DNA of 64,000 bases, taken from contig JAJUBI010000001.1 in the NCBI GenBank assembly GCA_022419385.1, forward strand, positions 434,001-498,000. The letters run 5' to 3'. Shown piece by piece: positions 22,551-32,296 of this stretch. The stretch is from Paraconiothyrium sp. Pb-2020. Taxonomy: Eukaryota > Ascomycota > Dothideomycetes > Pleosporales > Didymosphaeriaceae. Numbering within the stretch: the first letter of the stretch is position 1; every line of letters begins with the position of its first letter. The notes below the pieces were generated by a model. It was not told where the DNA came from and made no database searches. It saw only the letters and a list, made by a program, of their open reading frames with translations. The translations under genes were made by a program, and so were the position numbers.

Positions 22551-25200
22551 ATGGCCGCGAAGGGCTCTTTCGCCCAGCGCATGGCCTCAATGGCCTCCAC
22601 CGTCGAGAACTGGGACGACGATGGCGACTTCGACGGCTCCGGCGACATGTTTACCCACTCCATATCCACATTTCAGTCCACGTCGTCCCGCGTCTCGGTT
22701 CGCTCCGAATCAAACACTGGCGACGACGACTGGCAGGTCCTGCTCGCCCCCAACGACGAGGCCTCCACCATGAACGCGATATCCTCCGCGAAGCAAGCCG
22801 GCATCCCGATTCCCACGAGCGTGCCGTCGTCGGCGCTGCTTGGCGGCGCGATAAAAAGACTAGGAAAGAAGAAATCGAACCGGAAAATTGCAGTTGACGA
22901 AGACTGGGGCAACGACCTCGAGCTACCCACCAACCCAGGCGAGGGCCTCAAGCTGAAGGCACCGATGCCGCGCACGCCGGCGGACGACAACGACGGCTTC
23001 GACGATGACTGGGGCGAGGGCAGCTTGGGCATCCGCTTTGCAGGCACGAGTAGAGGAGGCCGGGGCGCCCGAAGCTCTTCCGTGTCAGCCATGAGCCCTA
23101 GTATGGGCAGCATCGTGACCTTGGAGAGCGAGGACGATGAGCTGAATGGCTTAGTGCTACCTACGGAACCGCTGGACTTTGCATCCCGGTTGGAGAAGCT
23201 CAAGAAGAACGATCTTCCCACTCCAGATACCTCGCCCGGAGGGTTCACTCTTCCGAAACGCGCACCGCCGCCAACCTCCGCACCTGTATTGGGTCCCCCA
23301 CTGGAATTTACACCCATGGTGCCTTCGCCTGCCCCATCGTGGCCCTCGCCTTCCCAATTTGAGAAGAAAGCTGCAACGCCGCCCCAACCGGAACCAGCAC
23401 CTGCCCCTAGACTTATGGGCGTTGAAGAGGAGGATGACTTCATGGACGGCTTGGATATTGGTGGTGGAGAGGTTCTGGACACGAACAAGCTCACTTTGAA
23501 CCGTAACGTCAAGGTTAAGAAGGCCCCCACAAAGGTTACTCCGCCACCAGCAGCCCGTCCGGCTACCACGTTGACCTTTACCGACAAAGACAAGCCTTCC
23601 GTGTCAAAGATCCCGAGGCCTTTGTCTACCAGCAGCCGCTCACGCCTCACACCTGTCTACGAGTCAGGTGCTTCGCAAAGCGGGAACAGTCGACAACCGC
23701 CAACTACCACAAGCGCTCAACTTCTACGTGCGAAACGCTCTGCGCCTCTACTACGAAACAACAACCATGCGCACCCAGCACGTTCATCCGTTCCATTCCT
23801 CCCTGCTGGCAATTCAACCTCCCAATCTCATCACGTCATGGCAAAACCTCCGTCCCGTGGCCACTTGCGCAGGGACTCGGACCCTCGTCGGCCACCATCT
23901 CCATCCATGAGGCCGTATTCACGCGGACCCATGGACACGCCAAGTCGTAATGGCCTGCGAAGGGAGTTGGCACCTTCAGCCCTCGCACGACATCCTCAGA
24001 AACTCACTTTCCCTAAGGGTCGAAAGCAGAACTTCGGAGATGGCACAGAGCTTGAAGTTTTTGATGATTTGCCAACATCTGCAACCAAAGAGAAGCAATT
24101 TGAGAAAGCACCACGTAATGTGGCTAGTAATAAGACCCTGCGGTCCCAGACAAGTGTTTCTAAGCTTCCTATGCCGGATCGCATGGCTACACCCATGCCG
24201 CAAACACCTCGGAGTCCACCGAAAGTGGATCACACTCCCCGGTTCGCTCGGGACACTGCAGCGAGTCGCAACGCGCGTGAACAGCGTCTTGCTGGCATTC
24301 GGTCACGAGGCGATGGTCCCGTTCCGCCGAGCCCCGGTATCAACTGGAAGGTGCATGTAGCGGCTAGAAGTCCTCACACTAGTCCAACTGCCCATCGCAA
24401 GAAGGGTTCCGGAGCAAAGCCGCAGCTTATTCGAGGCTTGTTTGAACCTGGTTCAAGAAGTAGGTCCTACTTGTACCCACTATCTATGCGTAAGCTAACA
24501 GACTGTAGCTGAGAAAGGTATGATATATAACCCAACCATGCAGCGATGGGAAGGAAATGAGGAAGCCCTTGCTCCTTTTACTCATCCCAATACATCAACC
24601 GCCACTTTGGATCTCACAACAGTGAGCACCCCCACCTTCTCACCGGTACACAACCCCTTCGGTCACCCGCATGAGCGCTCGCACTCCATCTCCCATACCG
24701 CGTTGTCTCAGATCCAACTGAAAAACGTCTCATCACGTGCGGTGAAGGTCGTTGCACGACCAGCTCCCTCGCCACCACGCCCTGCACTCATCTCGCAAAA
24801 GACTATGCCTCGGGGTGTGCAGTACGAAGGTCGCATGGTCTTTGACCCTGTCAAGATGACCTGGCTTAAAGCTCCCCGGGAGTCGAATGATCCTCGCTCT
24901 CCTTCCGTTGCGGATGATGACGAAGAAGATCCATTCGCAGGGCTTGAGGACCTCAAGGACAACGTCAGCGTTGCCGGGCCCGGAGATAGCGTTAGTGGCG
25001 GTCCCACCGAAGACGTCTCCTTCGTCGGCGAAGAATTCGATCTTGGGCCTAGCTTCATCCGCCGGCAACGTGAAGAAGAAGCTGTCTGGCGTCGTAAAAC
25101 AGAAAGCTGGGTCGGCACAATGCGCGACAATGGCGAGCACAGGCACGGCTGGAGATGGGAGTTGCGCAGAATCGCCATGCGTGCCTCAGAAGAGCGGTAG
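22551..25200 (+). CDS. BYR4/BFA1-type mitotic exit and septation regulator
   Basis: Exons 22551-24459 and 24509-25200 (intron GTAGGT ... CTAAC ... TGTAG) give 866 aa. The N-terminus has the family look: ENWDDDGDFDGSGD and VDEDWGNDLELP, acidic Asp/Trp-rich motifs repeated as DDDWGEGSLGIRF. The middle is long, basic, Ser/Pro-rich and disordered, with many SP/TP sites for mitotic kinases. The C-terminal part (EKGMIYNPTMQRWEGNEEAL ... RGVQYEGRMVFDPVKMTW) carries the conserved paired FDP/NPxxxRW elements. In yeasts this protein and BUB2 form the two-part GAP for the spindle-pole GTPase TEM1/SPG1 that controls septation. Assignment rests on motif recognition and overall layout. Confidence 0.82.
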
Positions 25201-25793
25201 TTGCCCCTTGCATTTGCGTTGACCTATTTGGAGAGCATGCATTGGATACACATTGTACAGTCATGAGTTACGACCGCATCGAAGCCAATTCAGGCTTCAG
25301 GCGCATAATTGGGCGCTCAGCTTGCGCAAAAAGCTATTTGGGCGTTAAGGATTTTCTCATAAGATATCCTGAGTGTAATGTTGGGTGCCTTCGCAGGCAC
25401 CTCACTCCAGCGACGCGTTATGATTTATGACTTTTCTGCATACGAAAATACCTGAGAGGAGCATTGTGCTTCTGAATAGAAACGACGATTTCTTGGTTTG
25501 ATTATTTTTTTCCTTTTGGCGTACTGGTTTGCTTTCTCGGGTTTGGATGCCTATCTTCGATCTTGCTAATGACTATATTAGGATTTAATATGATGCGAAT
25601 TCTAACTTCATTGGTTTTAATGCTTCGTGACTAAGTGCAATCGTTGTTGCCTTCAAATAATTCGGTTGCCTGCAACCATCGTTGCCTTGCAATGCAGGTA
25701 CGGCTGTTAGTGGGGCAAGATGGTGGGGTATAAACTTTCGACTCCCGTTTGACGTTCTGTTTACGTTGTCCCTCCCAACTCTCCTCAGCAAAC
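25201..25793. other. intergenic region
   Basis: A 593-base gap between two genes in the same direction. It contains a T-rich run (gattatttttttccttttggcg, 25500-25521) that would fit 3' end formation. The last 200 bases should be the promoter of the WD40 gene. Confidence 0.45.
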
Positions 25794-27079
25794 ATGTCGC
25801 AGTCCAACGACCCAGGCCACTTCTTCCAGACGGAGTGAGTTCCGGATTCACTTTTACACCACCAACACTGAAACAATGGCCTAACAATAGCTAGCTCGTC
25901 GCTCAGCGAGACCGCGCGCCGGGCCGCAAAGTCTAAAAACAGCAAGGGAAACCCCGTCAAGCTACCCTCCAAGATTCTCGCCGTCGCCGCAGACCCGCAT
26001 GACCACGCGCTCGTCTACGTGGCGGAAGCGGCGGGGACCGTGAAGAGGATTAACCCTGAAGTCGGTCAGACCACCGCCCGTCGCCCTACATCACCCCGAG
26101 TCAATGCTAGATCGGAATGCTAATTGTGGATTTGCAGGCTGAGAAGAAGGTTGTCGCTACATACACCGGGCCCGAAGCGCCACTTACCTCGATCGCTGTT
26201 TCGCACAAGTCCGGCACGCTGTTTGCGGGCTGCTGGGACAAAACGATTTGGAGCTGGGATGTTAAGAGTAGGAGGCCTGGACACCGGTTCCGGGGGCACG
26301 CCGACTTCGTGAAGGCTGTCGTTGCGTTCACACTACAAGGGAGGGAACTGCTGGTCTCTGGTTCGCAAGACGCGACAATCATCGTCTGGGACGCTGCAAC
26401 GGGCGAGAGGCTGCATACATTGAAGGGACACACTCGGGGTATACTCGCGCTTGCGTTGGATCCGCTGGAATACGATGCTGCGAAGGAAGAGGTGATTGTG
26501 TTCAGCGCAGGCAGCGACCGTGAAATCAGAAGATGGAGGGTAGGCGTTGGTGCAGCGAAAGAAGTCAAAGAGGAGCCGTGTCCGATCATAGCGCATGAGA
26601 CCAGCGTCGACGCCATACACTTTGACTGGGACGGCGACCTGTGGACCGCTTCTGCGGACAAGAGTGCAAAGTGCCTTTCGCGATCGCGTCTTTGGGAAGA
26701 GGACTCGTCCTTTGAACATCCTGACTATGCGCGTGACGTTGCTGTCGACGAAGAAGGTGGGTGGGTCATGACCGCTTGCCGGGACGAGGAAGTCCGCGTC
26801 TGGGAGAAGGGGAGTGGCAAGTTACATCACGTTTTTGAAGGGCACTTTGATGAGGTGACTGCGTTGGTGCTGTTAGAAGGGCAGAGGGTGGTTAGTGTGA
26901 GTATTGATGGGACGGTGAGGACATGGAGCCTGAAAGCGCAGGAATTGGCCAAGGCGATTAAGGAGGCTGAAGATGAGAAGACAGGTAAGGTAGAGGAGGA
27001 AGTCGAGGAGAAGAAAGAGGGGCTTATGACGCTGGAGGAGGAAGAGGAGCTTGCGGCGTTGATGGAGGATAGTGACTGA
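25794..27079 (+). CDS. WD40-repeat protein
   Basis: Exons 25794-25834, 25895-26060 and 26138-27079 give 1149 nt (382 aa). The second exon must use the acceptor TAGCTAG (25893-25894), because the CAATAG four bases earlier gives an immediate stop. WD-repeat blades are visible: GCWDKTIWSWDV, GSQDATIIVWDA, AGSDREIRRWRV, ACRDEEVRVWEK and VSIDGTVRTWSL, most preceded by a GH pair (FRGHADFVKAV, LKGHTRGILAL, FEGHFDEVTAL). They suggest a six- or seven-bladed propeller. The tail is strongly acidic (EEVEEKKEGLMTLEEEEELAALMED). It is a scaffold-type protein; I do not recognise which complex it joins. The N-terminal 20 residues are polar with no targeting signal. Confidence 0.8.
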
Positions 27080-27599
27080 GGCCAGTTCAGGTATTGGCTA
27101 GAGCAACGCAAGGAAGACTCGATTGAATGAGACGTTCTACAAGATGCTCACATCAGGTTGGTTCTTGCTGCGTTGACCGTAAACTAGCCTGCTATAAACG
27201 GCCCACCTGTGCGGGTTTAAACCTTGAAGCTGTAAGGCAGCACACATGAACCTTTAGTGATGCATTATTAATTGCATTGTTATTTTTTCGATGCTCTCAA
27301 AGGTAGTTTTCATTGTGCAGAGAAGATGTGCCCAATTCAAACAAATGCAATGGACCTGACCGAGGCACGTACAGGAAAGCAGCAGTTCCCCGCAATCTCC
27401 CCGCAATCCTCCACTCGTTCCCCAACGACCAAGCTTCAGCGAGTCAGTACCATGGCGAAACCGAAGCTCCAGTATGTCTCCCCAGATACCAATATTGTCC
27501 AGCATATACGGAAGTTATTTCCGAACCGCTGAGATTATTTGATACTCGTGTTTTGTTACCCAACATTGGTAATACATCGCGGAAATCCAGCTTGTGACC
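27080..27599. other. intergenic region
   Basis: A 520-base gap before the acyl-CoA dehydrogenase gene. Short frames here do not join in frame to the downstream gene and look random. Confidence 0.45.
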
Positions 27600-29345
27600 A
27601 TGGCGACCGAGACAATGAACTTCTCCATACCACCCGCGCTCCAAAAATACATCCGCGACCTAGATACCTTCATAGAAGACAAGATCATCCCGCTTCAAAA
27701 CAAAGACGATAACAACCGCTTCTTCGACCACCGCCGCGAACACGCCCGAACCGACTGGGATAACGGCGGCCTCCCGCGCCCAGAATGGGAAGCCCTCCTC
27801 CACGAATGCCGGCGCTTAGCAGACGAAGCAGGCTTCTTCCGACTCTCGCTCCCCACGCAGTACGGCGGCCGCAGCGATGCCTCCGGGCGAGGCTCAAATC
27901 TGTGGATGGCCGTCATCAGAGAACATCTAGCCTCGAAAGGACTGGGCTTGTTCAACGATCTGCAGAACGAGCATTCCGTCGTGGGAAACTTCCCGGATGT
28001 GGTTATGGTGATGAACTACGGGGATGCAAAGCAGCGGGAGGAATTGATAGGGGGAAGGCTGGAGGGGAAGGTGAGGATTACGTTTGGGCTGACGGAGGCG
28101 GGGCATGGGAGTGATGCTACGCATATGGCTACGAGGGGGAGGCCGGAGAGGAGGGGTGGGGTGGATGGGTGGGTGTTGAATGGGGCAAAGAAGTGGCAGA
28201 CGGGAATGCATGCTGCGACGCATTGCTTCATTTTTGCGCGGACGCAGGGGAGGGACGGTCAGGCGAAGGGGATAAGCTGTTTTGTTGTGCCGAGGGAAAC
28301 GCCTGGGTTGGAGGTGGATTCGTATGAGTGGTAAGTGTTGCCTTCAGCTGACCGCCTTCTGGAGTGTGGCCGTTTGAGAGTCGGCTTTTTGGTCTTGAGT
28401 TCGTAGCTTGGTCTACCTCTTGTGGCAGAGCCTGTGTCTCTATCTGCGTTCGAAAGGTCCCGTTGTTCTTGTATATAGAGTTGTATGTGGCTATCGCGTG
28501 GTGGTAAGGCCTACACTTTTGTCTGTGACAACACAGAAGCCAGCCAAAACGCGATAGCTCCATGCTAACTCTATATCGAAGAAACACAAGATGCCTTTAA
28601 ACGCAGACGGAGATGTATGACCAGGTACAAGGGGTAGACTAAGCTATAAACCCTACACCCAAGACCGAAAAAGCCGACTCTAAAACCCACCTCAAAACCC
28701 CTAGTCATCTCCAAAACAGCCAACACACGCAGGACACTAAACATGCCCACCGACCACGCGACCATCTCCATAAAAGACGTCTGGGTACCCAACACCGCCG
28801 TCCTAGGCCCCATCCACGCCGGCCTCGGCGTCGCCCAAGCCTTCGTCCACGAAAACCGCATCCGGCAAGCCGCCTCCTCCCTCGGCGCCGCCGCCTACTG
28901 CATCCGCCAATCCGTCTCCTACGCCAACACCCGCACCCCCTTCGGCGTGCCCCTCTCCCACAACCAAGCCATACAATTCCCCCTCGTCGAGCTCTCCACC
29001 CAATGCGAGATGCTGCGTCTGCTCATCCGCAAAACAGCCGTAGAAATGGATTCCATGCCGCACGTCGAGGTCGAGACGCGGCTCGGGGATAAAGTCTCCA
29101 TGTGCAACTACTGGGCTAACAGACTTTGTTGCGAGGCTGCGGATCGCGCGATACAGGTGCATGGGGGCAATGGGTATTCGCGGCATTTTCCGTTTGAACA
29201 CATTTGGAGGCATCATCGGAGGTATAGGATTACGGAGGGCGCGGAGGAGATTCAGATGAGGAAGGTTGCGGCGTATTTGTTTGGGTTTGGGGGGAGGAGG
29301 AGTGCGGGGGATGGGACGGTTGGGGAGAAGGGATCGAAGCTGTAG
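27600..29345 (+). CDS. acyl-CoA dehydrogenase family protein
   Basis: Exons 27600-28330 and 28733-29345 give 1344 nt (447 aa). The start is the ATG at 27600 (MATETMNFSIPP). The N-terminal helical domain contains LADEAGFFRLSLPTQYGG. The middle FAD-binding domain shows ITFGLTEAGHGSDATHMATR and VLNGAKKWQTGMHAATH. The C-terminal helical domain shows YANTRTPFGVPLSHNQAIQF and AIQVHGGNGYSRHFPFEHIWRHHRRYRITEGAEEIQM, typical of ACAD10/11-like fungal members. Splicing rebuilds W-T-L-N-M-P-T-D-H exactly at the exon junction. Such enzymes dehydrogenate acyl-CoA with FAD. No N-terminal mitochondrial signal is obvious and the C-terminus is not a clear SKL signal (GSKL does end the protein, so a weak peroxisomal PTS1-like tail is possible). 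The intron is 402 nt, unusually long; see the hairpin entry. Confidence 0.9.
28377..28681. repeat. long imperfect palindrome inside an intron
   Basis: Within the 402-nt intron (28331-28732) almost the whole middle is one inverted repeat with its centre near 28529. Outer arms: agagtcggctttttggtctt (from 28377) against the complement of aagaccgaaaaagccgactct (to 28681). Inner arms: tatatagagtt / aactctatat and ggctatcgcgt / acgcgatagct. The apex cttttgtctgtg / acaacacagaag also pairs. Arms are roughly 75-80 % identical by eye. This is the form of a foldback transposon (MITE) or an introner-like element. Confidence 0.75.
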
Positions 29346-29432
29346 GGTAGACGGAAATCATGGTTCTGGTTGATAGGATTACTCGTGCGTTTCTCTTGCT
29401 ATTGTTGTGGTCGTGCTCATCGTACATTTCTT

Positions 29433-29501
29433 GACAGCTCGTGCGTCCCGGGAAAGCCTGAGACAGTGGCGAAGTATGCTGTTTAGCCTGGGCAGCTTAT
29501 C
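29433..29501. repeat. degenerate direct repeat, copy A
   Basis: A roughly 69-base segment resembles 29631-29700 in the same orientation. Shared words include cagctcg, tttag-ctgggca and g-agtat-ttgttta. Identity is about 75 % by eye. It lies just downstream of the stop codon of the small membrane-protein gene and looks like a decayed copy of that gene's last codons. Confidence 0.55.
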
Positions 29502-29630
29502 TCCTCCTGTTAATCGGGGGATCATGGGTAGGAGGCGAGATATACAGGTGCGAATCCATCGCCTTGTAGGCTTGATATTGCTTCTTGCGCGTCTTCAGCT
29601 CTCGGTGCTATGGCTGTGCCGTCGAGCATG

Positions 29631-29700
29631 GTCAGCTCGATCTTCCCGAGAGCATCGTGAGCCAGTTGCGGAGTATCTTGTTTAGTCTGGGCATAGCATC
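29631..29700. repeat. degenerate direct repeat, copy B (coding)
   Basis: This copy overlaps the last about 23 codons of the membrane-protein gene (PRLNKILRNWLTMLSGRSS). Copy A at 29433-29501 could encode a related LPRLNSILRHCLRLS but has lost a usable context. Confidence 0.55.
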
Positions 29701-30045
29701 TGCTTCGAGAAAAACCGGGAGGAGTAGCACGATGAGGAGGAACCAGATTCCCACTCCAGCGATCCAGAAGAGCGTAGTTCTATACTTCGGTGTCCATGGT
29801 AGTGCTGGTAATGGCTTCGCATTTTGGCTTTTAGAAGAGTTGTTATACGAATTGTTGTCAGGGGGAGGCGGTGGTGGAAGTGGCTTGACCGCTGGGCCTG
29901 TCAATGGAGGTGGCTGTCGGCGGCGTATTGATTGTGTTGAGAGGCCGCTAACACTGGATGTACAGTCCTTAGGCGGCACGGGTGGAGGATAATTCGCACG
30001 TGAAATAACATGGTTTTTTGGGATGTTCGTGCTGTTTGGTGTCAT
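29632..30045 (-). CDS. small proline-rich single-pass membrane protein
   Basis: A single-exon frame of 137 aa from the ATG at 30045. The N-terminal 85 residues are proline-rich (PPPVPPKD, KPLPPPPPPDN, KPLPALPWTP) and include possible SH3/WW-binding sites. A strong membrane helix follows (TLFWIAGVGIWFLLIVLLLPVFL), and then a short basic amphipathic tail (PRLNKILRNWLTML). The layout suggests a tail-anchored or single-pass protein with its proline-rich part in the cytosol. No family is recognised. The duplicated segment downstream supports a history of local duplication. Confidence 0.55.
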   Translation of the reverse strand: MTPNSTNIPKNHVISRANYPPPVPPKDCTSSVSGLSTQSIRRRQPPPLTGPAVKPLPPPPPPDNNSYNNSSKSQNAKPLPALPWTPKYRTTLFWIAGVGIWFLLIVLLLPVFLEADAMPRLNKILRNWLTMLSGRSS

Positions 30046-30931
30046 GGTTGGGGGGAGAGAGACGTGGTGTCGGAGGGATGACCGAGAAGGCGGCGTTACC
30101 GCAACGGGTTAGACGCTTTGCTGGTACCCACTTCGGACTAATGTGGAACAATCACTACACAGCGTAAGATACTGATTCGAGGATGTACTGGTATGAGGTC
30201 AATCTAGGGTACTGTTTCTCTATAAGTTGATTCTCACTCAGAGCAAAGAGCTAGCGAGCTTGCCGATCATGTGTTGCTGAGGATTGCTTTCGACCATTCA
30301 CGTACGTCTTGTCATGACAGGACGAGAAATCATGGTGCAGGTAGCGCTGAAAGTACCTACCAGGTAGTTTCAGATAATAGACTTCGCATAGTCGCTACTG
30401 GTGTCGTCGCTCTTGCGGATAATGCAATCCGGTCATACTTAGATTTGCTGCGCAGTTGAAACACGGGCCTCCCAGAACTTGTAATGAGAACATGGAAAGA
30501 CTCATTGGGTGAAAGCTGATGCAACGAGAATTTTGTTACTTGCATCTCTTATCACGAGTAATACAATCGACAATAGTATGAACAGGTAAAAAGTCCTATG
30601 AAAATACTCATGGTAGGTGTGAAGACGAGATGATCACCTTACAACCATTTTTGGAACCTGAGGACAGATTCTAGAAGTTCACATTAGGACCGCGCAGAAC
30701 ACTGCTTTAATTGGGCTTGCGCAGGCAGCATCTCTGCTCGCCGTACGCGAAAAGGTAATAGTATCGAGAGCGTTGTAATTCAATCACGTGTCATATCAAG
30801 CACACCCCTTACCCGTCTGTACGTTTTAACAAAGCCCGTAAAAAAGAAGATACCGCTAAGGCTCCCCAGATCTCACTACGATACTGAACCCCTAGGAACT
30901 ATTCCTCTACCCACAACCGTGGGGATAACCG
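30046..30931. other. intergenic region
   Basis: An 886-base gap between the start of the membrane-protein gene and the end of the cupin gene. It contains one copy of a 31-base direct repeat (30512-30542). No gene seen. Confidence 0.45.
30512..30542. repeat. 31-bp direct repeat, left copy
   Basis: aaagctgatgcaacgag...ttgttacttg recurs at 31860-31890 with 28 of 31 bases identical. The two copies lie on either side of the cupin gene in the same orientation. Confidence 0.7.
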
Positions 30932-31723
30932 CTATCCCATCTTCTCCGGCACACCTTCACTCACTACATCCCTTCCTCTCCCTTCCCATAGCATATACTC
31001 CTTATACTCCGCCTTCATCCCTAGCACCAACCTCCCTATCCAATAGCACAACCCCTGTACCACCATAGTAATAGGATAATAACTCCACCACATGATCTCG
31101 TACGTCCACCGGGGCTCGCGCCCATCCCAATGCCACGGATGAGCCAACCACCATAGGTACGGCGCGTTGATACACCCATACTCCACGTGAAAGTCGTGCG
31201 TGCTACGCATCATCTGGACTTGCACCCACAGCAGCTTCGTAACCATGTAGTTCCGGGCCCGCGGTGAGAACCACAGCATGATGTACAGGAGTCGAATCCA
31301 ATACGGCGTAGACGCGAGCGTCGGGTACAGGTCCGCGTCGAGCGTCGCGCCGCAAATGTTTCGCGTGAGCGCGGACTGCGAGACGCCGGCTTCGAGGACG
31401 GCTACGCATTCCTTGTCCTTGTTAAGTGGGTGAAAGTTGTGGTGTTCGCCTGGCGTGAATGTGTGCCAGCTTCCGGGACCAAATATATAGGTTCCAGATC
31501 CTTTGCCAGGAGGGCCTACGGAGGTAACCACAAGTCGGTCCTCCAATGAGGTTATTCGATTGCACGCTGCGGAGTCATCGATGTGCCAGTGAAGCGGCGC
31601 TTTCCAGTCACTATTTTCAGGGACCGTGATCTTAATGTGCGTAGCGTCGAGGATGTCGAAGTGGGCTGGTGGGTCTGGCAGCTCGAACGAAGTCTGCGAA
31701 CATCTATCGGGTCGTTGAGACAT
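30932..31723 (-). CDS. cupin-fold protein
   Basis: A single exon of 263 aa from the ATG at 31723. The cupin core is visible in residues about 40-115: PLHWHIDDSAA (the first HxH metal motif), GPGSWHTFTPGEHHNF (glycine turn and later His ligands) and ECVAVLEAG. The C-terminal half is rich in Trp/Tyr and hydrophobic segments (WIRLLYIMLWFSP, YYPITMVVQGLCYWIGRLVL), suggesting one or two membrane-associated helices, which is unusual for a simple cupin. Cupins of this sort often act as small metal-dependent isomerases, cyclases or dioxygenases in fungal secondary metabolism. No biosynthetic cluster is visible here, so the role is open. Confidence 0.65.
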   Translation of the reverse strand: MSQRPDRCSQTSFELPDPPAHFDILDATHIKITVPENSDWKAPLHWHIDDSAACNRITSLEDRLVVTSVGPPGKGSGTYIFGPGSWHTFTPGEHHNFHPLNKDKECVAVLEAGVSQSALTRNICGATLDADLYPTLASTPYWIRLLYIMLWFSPRARNYMVTKLLWVQVQMMRSTHDFHVEYGCINAPYLWWLAHPWHWDGREPRWTYEIMWWSYYPITMVVQGLCYWIGRLVLGMKAEYKEYMLWEGRGRDVVSEGVPEKMG

Positions 31724-31814
31724 GGTCAGAATTCAGACAGCTCTGAGCAGTGCATAAGTGGACTCATTCTCCGCCTTCATTGATCGTTCCTTATATTCCT
31801 CGAGGCTGCATGCG

Positions 31815-31822
31815 TGACGTCA
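31815..31822. promoter_or_regulatory. CRE/ATF-type palindrome upstream of the cupin gene
   Basis: A perfect TGACGTCA stands 92 bases before the cupin start codon (31723, minus strand). Binding by an ATF/CREB bZIP factor is inference from the motif and its position. Confidence 0.4.
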
Positions 31823-31859
31823 TGCGGCGTGGGCAACACCGTGACTTTACAAATGATCC

Positions 31860-31890
31860 AAAGCTGATGCAACGAGCTTATTGTTACTTG
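31860..31890. repeat. 31-bp direct repeat, right copy
   Basis: Matches 30512-30542 at 28 of 31 positions. It lies between the cupin gene's promoter and the end of the patatin gene. Confidence 0.7.
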
Positions 31891-31921
31891 TCGAGCTATT
31901 CATTGCGGCACAAAAGTTGGC

Positions 31922-32296
31922 TTACTCCGACAGTGGTCGGCGGGGCCAATAATCTTCTGTCAGAGCCCAACGTTCTAATTCCTCAGGCGTTGGCTGGGAG
32001 ACCACCGAGATATCGCTCAGTACCGTATTGTCGCTTGCACCACGTGTGTGAGGATCCAACTCATTTCTGACGTTCGACCCGAGCGTTGGGAAAGCAGAAT
32101 CATACTGCTGGGACGCTACTCCGCGCGGCTGACCATCTGCTGCCAGCACCCCACGCTCAAACTCCTCAGGCGTTGGCTGAGAGACCATCGAGACTCCACT
32201 CTGCACCGTGCCGTCGCTTTCGCCACCCGTGTATGATGGGTCTCGCTCATTTCCATTGTTCTGCTGAGGTGCCGGGAAAGCAGACCTATGTTGCTG
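31922..32296 (-). repeat. internal 62-codon tandem repeat in the patatin gene C-terminus
   Basis: Two adjacent units (32296-32111 and 32110-31922) share the pattern QQ..SAFP ... ERDP/ELDP ... VSQPTPEEFER / VSQPTPEELER. A partial third unit upstream has PELSKRWALTENLARMPG, like PEELERWALTEDYWPRRP. The repeats are polar, acidic and probably disordered. Confidence 0.75.

Noticed and set aside
22673..23650. 325-codon minus-strand frame across the BYR4-like gene
   Set aside because: It is antisense to a well-supported gene, Ser/Pro-rich by mirror of its codons, and shows no domain.
27453..27532. Short frame just before the acyl-CoA dehydrogenase as an extra N-terminal exon
   Set aside because: It does not join in frame with good splice sites, and the ATG at 27600 gives a normal family start.
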